In this document: positions 7,497 to 13,107 of the stretch, one piece after another
Numbering within the stretch: the first letter of the stretch is position 1
Layout of the letters: every line of letters starts with the position of its first letter
Source: Spongospora subterranea
Taxonomy: Eukaryota > Endomyxa > Phytomyxea > Plasmodiophorida > Plasmodiophoridae
Length of the DNA: 13,107 nt
Reading direction: 5' to 3'
Assembly: GCA_900404475.1 (NCBI GenBank)
Contig: OUQQ01000570.1
Span: forward strand, 1 to 13,107
Program-made: the position numbers and the translations under genes
The notes under the pieces: generated by a model
What the model was told of the DNA's origin: nothing
What the model saw: the letters and a program-made list of their open reading frames with translations, nothing else
The model's database searches: none

Positions 7497-7725
7497 GTAA
7501 TTCCCTCGAGTTCTGAATAAACGGCAAGAAATACTACCGAGGCCGTCAGCGTCGCGCCGCAAACCGCAGGCAAGAGCTGTGCGAACCCGCTGTTGATCGC
7601 TGACCTTGACGGTTCCATAGGGCAATACTACCTAATCCATTTCATGCAATAGAGGAGTGGTTTTATTCATTAACAGCTGCATGACGGACCGAATGGGAGA
7701 GGGTTAATCGCCCCCAGTTTCAACA
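7322..7725 (-). repeat. Copia LTR, possibly composite, shared by elements A and B
   Basis: On the minus strand this segment starts TGTTGAAACTGG at 7725, just after the purine-rich GAGGGGGTC of element A, and ends CTCTTCTCA at 7322, just before the primer-binding site of element B. It can therefore be read as one 404-bp TG...CA LTR that is 3' LTR for A and 5' LTR for B. An AATAAA signal on the minus strand lies at 7662-7667. However, the last 175 bp are an inverted repeat of LTR-end sequence, and the other LTR in the window has a different body, so this could be two LTR pieces fused. The pol stop of A (7704-7706) lies 20 bases inside it. Confidence 0.72.
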
Positions 7726-8160
7726 GACCCCCTCGATTCGACATCTCTGATTCCCATGGACAATCGGCACCATATAAATTTGGTAGGTGTCATATTGCTG
7801 GTCGGGCAATCGTCCAGGTTCACGGCCTCTTTTCTAACTTGCTCTCGAATGAAATGAAAGTTTATGTCAATGTTCTTAGTTCTGAAGTCAGTTCGGAGAT
7901 TGCTTGCAATTGCGAGGCACCCTGATTATGACAGAATACCTTGCTCGGACCATGTTCAGGATATCCTAACTTAGTTAACAATGTCCCTAGCCAAGTTATC
8001 TCTCTGACCATATCATAGGTGGCCATATATTCGGCATGAACTGACGAAGTGGCTACTGTGGGTTGACGCTTACTTTTCCAGCTGATTGGCGATCCAGCTA
8101 ATCTCACTAATTAATACCGTGTTGTGGATCGTCAAGTATCGACGTCCTGACTTCAGTCAC
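7704..8160 (-). pseudogene. Copia A RNase H domain and pol end
   Basis: The frame gives IAWSDSD (first Asp block), then two TGA codons and a TAA within DVDT-RSTTRY-LVRLAGS, then PISWKSKRQPTVATSSVHAE, YMATYDMVREITWLGTLL, FCHNQGA. After a one-base shift at about 7905 it continues IASNLRTDFRTKNIDINFHF, IREQVRKEAVNLDD and MGIRDVESRGSVETGGD-stop at 7704-7706. These are standard copia RNase H motifs. The usual Asp in the C-D-N-Q box is His here (CHNQG), so a catalytic residue is lost in addition to the stops. The final residues overlap the polypurine tract and the LTR, as in other copia elements. Confidence 0.9.
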
Positions 8161-9035
8161 TGTCAGACCAAGCGATTATCTCATTTCCCTCGCCCTTAGA
8201 GTGTTCCAGGCCATGGTGTTGCCTGCATGCTAGATATTGCAATACCTTCATGGCTGCAGTCCAGTGTAATGGACCAGGGTTGGATATAAATCGGCAAAGG
8301 GTCCCCACTGCTGTCAAAATATCAGGTCTGGTGTGAGTGGAAAGATAATTTAGGGCTCCAACTAAGCTGCCGTATGGAATGGTCTTCATCTTGCCACATT
8401 CATCCTCATCCTTCGGCCTCATTTTCATCTTCAAGTAATATCCCGGTTGATCAGGGGTATTGGCAGATTTGCACGATGTCATATTAAACTGGATCATCAG
8501 CTCTCTTATATAATCGGACTGATTTAGGGATATGATGCCTGCATCCAAATTATCAACAATATTCATACCGAGGATCCGTGTTGGTTGGCCATCGATAACT
8601 TGAACATCTTGGGTCAAACGTGAAAATGATTGCTTCGAAAACCCCATCATAATTGTGAGACAATATCATGTCATCAACGTATAGCCCTATAATGGCTAGA
8701 TTATCGCCATCGCGAAGAACGTATATACACGGGTTTGATATACACCTTTTGAAACCTAACTCACTCACCAAGAGTTCCTTGATCCTGTTGTTCCAGAGGC
8801 ATCCGGCCTGCCTCAAGCCGTATATGGCTTTATTCTACCTCCATACCTGGTTAGGGCCCAGAGGGGCCTTGAACTTCTCAACCAATTCTGAATTATCCTT
8901 CCTAGGCTTTACTGTGAATACCCATTTACACTTGATTGGCTTGATGTTAGGAGAGCGGGATACGAGTTCGAATATCTTGAAGTCAACCATATTCTGGTAC
9001 TCGGCCACGATGGCATCACGTCAATATCCTGCAAA
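8153..9035 (-). pseudogene. Copia A reverse transcriptase, core-deleted
   Basis: The domain begins RDAIVAEYQNMVDFKIFELV, SRSPNIKPIKCKWVFTVKP, KFKAPL, then jumps at about 8845-8870 to NKAIYGLRQAGCLWN. It continues to the YVDD catalytic box at 8670-8681 (GLYVDDMILSHNYDGVF), a frameshift near 8650, then TRILGMNI, SLNQSDYIRELMIQFNM, IPYGSLVGALNYLSTHTRPD and LHWTAAMKVLQYL. About 90-100 residues normally between KARLV and NKAIYGL are absent, including the MDVKTAFLNG block with the first catalytic Asp. A TAG precedes NKAIYGL, and TGA codons stand where Trp is expected near the domain start. Not functional. Confidence 0.92.
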
Positions 9036-9099
9036 AAGTCATCGACACAGCTTCTTGAACTGATGACGGTATCTTGATGTCGGTGTAAAATATATTTGA

Positions 9100-9360
9100 T
9101 ATATCAGGCTTAGGAAGAGACGCTTGTATCAAGATGGTGGTGTCTTTATGTACTGTGTTCAAGCATTTCCAGAACAAAAACGGTGGTGTCTTACTCTCGA
9201 CGACCTGCGTGGGGCAGGTGGAGTTGGTATCTGAGCATCTGTATCTTGAACCTCTTCTTGGTCGGATTCATTTCCGCGACCTGGGATTTCTTCATCGTCG
9301 AAGTTTTCATCTTCGGTGCTCTCGATTGCGTCGACTTCATAGTTGAGATGCATTTTCCAT
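9100..9360 (-). pseudogene. Copia A integrase-RT linker
   Basis: The minus frame 9159-9353 reads YEVDAIESTEDENFDDEEIP, then PPAPRRSSRVRHHRF. The acidic stretch followed by RRSSRVR is the usual low-complexity linker of copia pol (RRSTR.R.PP). It connects the integrase C-terminal domain with the RT through frame changes. No function of its own is expected. Confidence 0.75.
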
Positions 9361-10300
9361 ATTAATTTGATCGATAAAATATGGTGTCCCGAAACGGCTC
9401 ATGTTTCCTTTGTGTAGGTTGATTCCAAAATGTAAACGAAACCTCGATAAATTTGGTCCTCCTACTGACATTAACTTTCTTCTGAATCGGATCCCATAAG
9501 CGATATGCTTTCTGAGTTTGACTGTATCCAATAAACACTCCTGGCCTTGCCTTCGGGTCTAACCCTCGTCGTAACCGCTTGTGGATAAACATCCATGCGT
9601 CGCATTGAAAAACTCGCAGATAGGACAGGTTTGATTTAGCTCCGAATCATGCTTGATATGGAGAGACGCGGTTGGGTAGATAACTATGTGGTCGTCTGTT
9701 GATTACATGACCTGCTGTGGCAACTGCACATCCCCAGTAAGAATCGGGTAATCCCGCGTGATGTCGAGCGCTTTCGGCTGCTGTATCGATTGTACGATTT
9801 ACACCTTCGGCAATGCCGTTTTGTTCGGGATCGTAAACGATGCTGGTTTGGTGAAATATTCCACTCTTATCGTAACAGCGCTTGCATTCATGTGAGGTAT
9901 ATTCACCGCATTGTCGTTCGGGAGTGTTATCAAACGATCAACAGTCTGCCCAGGTTGGAATTCCGAATCTCTCAAACTGCTTCAACGCTGAAATGGCTTC
10001 ACTCTTGTTACGAAGCAAAATACACTCGTAGGTATCGGGTGAAATGGTCAATGAAAATAGTGCATTTGAATGTAGAGCCAAGGTCTTTCAATGTCGGAGG
10101 ATACATACTGTCCTTGATGCATTTGGGAAGTGGCCGCCTGTCATTTTACTTTTGAAACATCCTCCAAATTTTCCGTCGATGGCACTAAATTCATCATTCG
10201 CCAGGGTTTTATTAATCTTCTGATGTAAGTAGTGAGCATTTGTGTGAAACGATCGGATATGCCATGTGGTCCATGATGCAGAGTTAGCACTAACGTTGGT
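9337..10300 (-). pseudogene. Copia A integrase
   Basis: From the N-terminal side: WHIRSFHTNAHYLHQKINKT...GKFGGC (the His-His-Cys-Cys-like region), MYPPTLKDLGSTFKCTIFID, HFTRYLRVYF. After a one-base shift comes RNKSEAISALKQFERFGIP, then DN...GEYTSHECKRCYDKSGIF, HQTSIVYDPEQNGIAEGVNR, TIDTAAESARHHAGLPDSYW and GCAVATAGHVINRRPHSYLP. A TGA replaces Trp in SPYQA-FGAKSNLSYLRVFQ, followed by CDAWMFIHKRLRRGLDPKAR, PGVFIGYSQTQKAYRLWDP and VNVSRRTKF. These are the core and C-terminal GKGY-like motifs of copia integrase. Several frame changes and stops make it inactive. Confidence 0.92.
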
Positions 10301-10348
10301 GGACACTTTCTCTGCCTCGACGTTCGTGGACACTTCCTCTGCCTCGAC
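10295..10348 (-). repeat. 27-bp tandem duplication inside the protease-integrase spacer
   Basis: Two adjacent 27-bp units, 10295-10321 and 10322-10348, differ by two or three bases and encode VEAEKVSTN and VEAEEVSTN in frame. They lie in the variable spacer between protease and integrase zinc region of copia A. A simple slippage duplication. Confidence 0.9.
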
Positions 10349-10418
10349 CGGCACTTGATGGCCTGATAATGTGTGCAGGTTATCCGCCCTTCGGGAAGCC
10401 ATTCCGAGAATGTTTCCT

Positions 10419-10995
10419 TCAGGCTTTTCCAAAGTTTGTCACATATTTAATTTGGGAACTATCCCCTAGCGAAATATCAGGTCCAGCTTGGGTAGAGTAT
10501 TTTTCCATGTCAGCCTTATCGGCAACCATGTGTTGTGAACAACCACTATCAATCGTCCAATTTGTTGATCGGGATGGTGCAGGTGTGACCGAGGACAAAG
10601 CAAATTTACGCTGAGGTGAATATATGGAAAAGCCTGATGCTGGCGCTGGTGTATTAGGAGTGAGCCTATGCTTCCAGCAAGGTGGGGACCGCTCAGGATG
10701 GTGTGTGTAGCAGTTAGAGTTGGGGTGCTTTCCCGGATTGAGTCGGCAGTCGTTATTCGTGCCTTGCCGTTGAATGGAGGCCTTCAAACTGTATAATTCC
10801 ATCTTCAGTTCTGCTATCGATGCTGATCAACGATTGGTGGCCGGGAGTTCCGTCCCTTCCTCCTCCAACGTCATGGCCGTCAACTTCTCACAGTGCAGAG
10901 GTACATCCGTCTCTTCACAATTGTCGCCTCAAGTTCCGGTGTGACTGTGAGTATTAATAACTTCTCCGGAATATCAGCTCGGCGAATTGTCTAGT
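10419..10995 (-). pseudogene. Copia A Gag C-terminal part and protease
   Basis: The distal part reads ADIPEKLLILTVTPELEATI, KLTAMTLEEEGTELPATNR-stop, then SIAELKMELYSLKASIQRQG. A cysteine/histidine cluster follows (CRLNPGKHPNSNCYTHHPER), a variant of the C..HP...H....C...HPE motif at the end of many fungal copia Gags. Then comes the aspartic protease box WTIDSGCSQHMV, with the catalytic Asp codon at 10548-10550, and the flap-side GDSSQIKYVTNFGKA. A TGA interrupts the Gag part, and the protease leads out of frame into the integrase section. Gag N-terminal sequence and the 5' LTR are missing. Confidence 0.88.
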
Positions 10996-11112
10996 AGGTA
11001 CACCGTACACGCAGAAAAATAAATGCGTGTCGCACTATGGAGGTTCTCGCATTCCCTACGTCCGTATTGACTCAGCCGACTGACAAAGCCCGAGGAGTCT
11101 TCCCCATTTCCA
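10996..11112 (+). promoter_or_regulatory. Upstream region of the secreted-protein gene
   Basis: Only about 120 bp separate the last recognisable copia Gag sequence from the ATG at 11113. An A-rich run (AGAAAAATAAATG at about 11014-11026) is the only TATA-like element. The stretch CCCCATTTCCA before the ATG is pyrimidine/C-rich as in many fungal leaders. The core promoter either fits in this gap or lies within the transposon relic. Nothing stronger can be said. Confidence 0.3.
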
Positions 11113-12723
11113 ATGACGATGGTATTCGTGATGATGTCCATATTCTGCATAGCTAGTGCTGTAAGCGCTGGGCCACTTCGTCATCAACCGATAAGGGAGA
11201 AATTATCTCCTTTAGGTGGCAAAGGTGTTGCTTCACCGTCTGTAATCCTGCCGGGACTTCTGAATCGACGTCCATTAATTTCTTCAGCCAATATCGATCT
11301 ACCACCTGAAAGCTCGTCATCTGTTCCTGAATTGGCTGATGGTGCCTCATCATCAATCAATCCCCCATCCTCATATGCCTCATTGTCTGTGTCAGATCCT
11401 CCCTACTCTTCCGATTGTTCAGTATTGAAATTGTCTCTGAATTCCCAACCGATTTCCCATGTTGATAGTGCAGTAGTGGAACCAGGAACATCCATATATT
11501 TTCCATTAAGTCCTGAAGGTGTAAACAATGGTCAAAATTCTAATACCATATCACCTCCGTCAGTTCCTGACAACTCTGCACATCCACTCTCATTGGAGTT
11601 GTCCCTCAATTCCCAATGGTCTCGTGATCCTGAGCGTGCCGGCATGGACTCTTTCGAAGTTTTTGTACCATTTTTTATTGCGAAACTCGCTTCAGTTTTG
11701 AACGGTCTATATCCGTTGCTGTTGAAAAATACAATCCTCAGCCATCACGCCAGGGAAGTTATCCAATTCGAAATCATCAAAGTTTCAAGCTCCATCCATC
11801 TCCCGCTGATTTTGTTTGTACGCATGTCCCCACCTGAGGCAGTCCACTGGTTGCGAAATCTAATTCGTGGTGATTTACATGGATCGCAGTTTCATCAGTA
11901 CAATCCCGATCTCCAAACGATTATCAAGGCCGCAGCACCTGGGTTTCCGTTAATTGCAGGTTCCTTGTTTTACTGCAAACTATACGCAAAGGTTGTTCAA
12001 GCTTTCCAGGATCATCTCGATAATACTCCGACTAATACGGAATGGGAGACTCTTATCGAGTTCAACACTGTATTGAAGCGGAATCGTGCCCAAATTGTTC
12101 AAAAGCTGTCAGATGATCCCAACTCAACTTCGCGTAAGGAAATTTTGCTGAACGGGCTGATCGAACCAACATTATACATTGTCAAAGCTTTGCGACTAAA
12201 TCGAGATCACTGTCAATACGTTCTTGAAAAAGTGCTCCTCGAAATCTCAGATTCTTGCGTTCACAAAATGAATGATAGCCTCATCGTTGAGTTAAAGTCC
12301 CACGTCGCGGAGGCACTATCCGGTCAAAATGATTCTCCGTCCACAATCAAGTCATCACTTTTGACTCAATTTTTGTGGGATATTTACAAGGAGCGTCTGG
12401 AAAGTTATGTCGGCACTTGCCACGAGATTTTGGCATGGATTTACATCAATGAACAGATCGCCATTGAGCGCACCGCGTGTTCCAGTTCTTCCGACTGGAA
12501 CCATGTTCTGTCAGTTCGACATCTAATCAATCTAATCAATACATTGAAACGAAAGGGTGAGAGGGTCATGATATATCGGAATCGATTCTTGGCACCGGAA
12601 ACTGAACAAGGTGACTTATATTTTGTCAAGGTATCGGAACGATTTGCAACGATGTTTAAAAATAGCAGATTTGTCCTGGAGAAAGCCAAAAAATCCTTCA
12701 TCGCGTATTTGTCCAAGATATAA
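11113..12723 (+). CDS. Predicted secreted protein with two LxLxL motifs (candidate effector)
   Basis: An uninterrupted 536-codon gene with no introns and no family I recognise. Residues 1-19 are a signal peptide: a hydrophobic core (MVFVMMSIFCIASAV) and a likely cut after AVSA, before GPLRHQ. Residues 20-175 are Ser/Pro-rich and probably disordered, with two related blocks, VLKLSLNSQ (104-112) and LELSLNSQ (161-168). Both fit LxLxL, the EAR-type motif that binds plant TOPLESS co-repressors; fungal effectors using such motifs are known, but the role here is inference. Residues 178-536 look helical and globular. The mature chain has six cysteines (102, 288, 367, 382, 436, 456) and an NST glycosylation sequon at 337. 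I chose the first ATG because it gives the full signal peptide; the second (residue 3) would also work. The intact frame among dead transposons implies selection or recent origin. AATAAA follows the stop at 12728-12733. Confidence 0.85.
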   Translation: MTMVFVMMSIFCIASAVSAGPLRHQPIREKLSPLGGKGVASPSVILPGLLNRRPLISSANIDLPPESSSSVPELADGASSSINPPSSYASLSVSDPPYSSDCSVLKLSLNSQPISHVDSAVVEPGTSIYFPLSPEGVNNGQNSNTISPPSVPDNSAHPLSLELSLNSQWSRDPERAGMDSFEVFVPFFIAKLASVLNGLYPLLLKNTILSHHAREVIQFEIIKVSSSIHLPLILFVRMSPPEAVHWLRNLIRGDLHGSQFHQYNPDLQTIIKAAAPGFPLIAGSLFYCKLYAKVVQAFQDHLDNTPTNTEWETLIEFNTVLKRNRAQIVQKLSDDPNSTSRKEILLNGLIEPTLYIVKALRLNRDHCQYVLEKVLLEISDSCVHKMNDSLIVELKSHVAEALSGQNDSPSTIKSSLLTQFLWDIYKERLESYVGTCHEILAWIYINEQIAIERTACSSSSDWNHVLSVRHLINLINTLKRKGERVMIYRNRFLAPETEQGDLYFVKVSERFATMFKNSRFVLEKAKKSFIAYLSKI

Positions 12724-12727
12724 ACGA

Positions 12728-12891
12728 AATAAACTGCGATGGTTGCCCATTACCGCTTCTACAGATCGGTTAATTTCATTTGCTTATTGGTTCACAATAC
12801 GGATTTCTGATAAATCTTTTCAAGCTTCTTGTAGCGCCTGTCAGCGGTGTTACCGTGGCGCATGTTACGGGGCTTTTTCCGGTCTAATAAA
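12728..12891 (+). terminator. Candidate polyadenylation signals of the secreted-protein gene
   Basis: AATAAA occurs at 12728-12733, four bases after the stop codon, and again at 12886-12891 (TAATAAAG) about 165 bases downstream. The second is at a more usual 3' UTR distance. The motif is short and its use in fungi is loose. Confidence 0.4.
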
Positions 12892-12996
12892 GCGTCTAGT
12901 TTTTTCGTGCCGTCGTTTTGCGGTAATCGCGGACCGGCGTCCCTGATAGTTGCCGGCCGCAATATTGGCCAATGACGCTTCAACCCAGCACTATCA
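12734..12996. other. Downstream intergenic stretch, GC-rich centre
   Basis: The part at about 12830-12980 is clearly richer in G+C than its surroundings and contains short palindromes (TGCCGGCCGCA at about 12951-12961). A minus-strand frame (12792-12983, ending RRYKKLEKIYQKSVL) is basic and could be coding or chance. No domain is recognised. Confidence 0.3.
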
Positions 12997-13107
12997 ATGA
13001 AAATGAAGACTAGAAATTCACCTGACCTTGAAGTGACTACTGATATTGATGAGGAGCAAAAATCGATCTCTGCAACGGCTGAGGCCGCGTCTGACCAGCA
13101 ACGGCTA
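12997..13107 (+). CDS. Possible start of a further gene or element ORF (runs off window)
   Basis: From ATG 12997 the frame stays open for all 37 codons to the window end: MKMKTRNSPDLEVTTDIDEE, then QKSISATAEAASDQQRL. It begins basic and turns acidic and Ala/Ser/Gln-rich, with no signal peptide. It could be the N-terminus of a host protein or of a retrotransposon Gag, both of which often start this way. A second ATG follows two codons later. Too short to decide. Confidence 0.35.
   Translation, partial: MKMKTRNSPDLEVTTDIDEEQKSISATAEAASDQQRL

Larger units (their letters stand above)
7322..10995 (-). mobile_element. Ty1/copia retrotransposon A, 5'-truncated and decayed
   Basis: On the minus strand the order is Gag C-terminal part, zinc motif, protease, integrase, linker, RT, RNase H, polypurine tract, LTR. 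The order integrase before RT defines Ty1/copia. The 5' LTR, primer-binding site and Gag N-terminal half are missing. The element stops being recognisable at about 10995, roughly 120 bp before the ATG of the divergently placed secreted-protein gene. At least six stops and several frameshifts spread over all domains make it long dead. Target-site duplications cannot be sought because neither true end is intact. Confidence 0.9.

Noticed and set aside
8668..9063. 131-codon plus-strand frame
   Set aside because: Antisense to the copia reverse transcriptase, which has unmistakable motifs on the minus strand.
1..13107. CRISPR arrays, tRNA, rRNA, riboswitches
   Set aside because: No regularly spaced repeats, cloverleaf boxes or rRNA-like stretches were seen. 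The context is eukaryotic.

Overview
The window looks like transposon-rich DNA from a filamentous fungus. A basidiomycete is most likely and a rust fungus is the best guess, but I infer this from style only: short GT-AG introns of about 44-60 nt, decayed Ty1/copia, Ty3/gypsy and MULE elements packed around one intact secreted-protein gene, and no bacterial features. No rRNA, tRNA or CRISPR array was seen.

Layout. 1-439 (-) is a decayed Ty3/gypsy reverse transcriptase. 890-1095 (+) is a decayed copia Gag fragment. 1900-1971 (+) is a relic resembling the N-terminal part of the intact gene at 11113. About 2085-4263 (+) carries intron-split, coiled-coil-like coding sequence, either one or two host genes or their relics, with breaks. 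4662-5050 (+) is a further coding-like piece of unknown identity. About 5612-5990 (-) is a decayed Mutator-like (MULE) transposase. 6312-7725 is a tangle of copia LTRs and inverted element pieces. 7704-10995 (-) is a long but dead copia element (Gag end, protease, integrase, RT, RNase H). 11113-12723 (+) is an intact single-exon gene for a 536-residue predicted secreted protein. A new reading frame opens at 12997 and runs off the window.

Most notable points. (1) The secreted protein carries two LxLxL (EAR-like) motifs in a duplicated segment, so it is a candidate plant-targeting effector, and a diverged relic of its N-terminal region lies 9.36 kb upstream on the same strand. (2) The copia tangle has a primer-binding site matching the anticodon arm of initiator tRNA-Met, as in Drosophila copia. 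It also has a 75-bp near-perfect inverted repeat made of LTR ends, a Gag-to-integrase internal deletion, and an LTR end joined to integrase sequence in inverted orientation, which is the geometry expected of an autointegration (self-insertion) product. (3) The dead copia pol shows recurring Trp-to-TGA and Arg-to-TGA changes, pointing to transition-driven decay.

The transposable elements share no function with the host genes. Their relevance is positional: the copia relic ends about 120 bp before the start codon of the secreted-protein gene.
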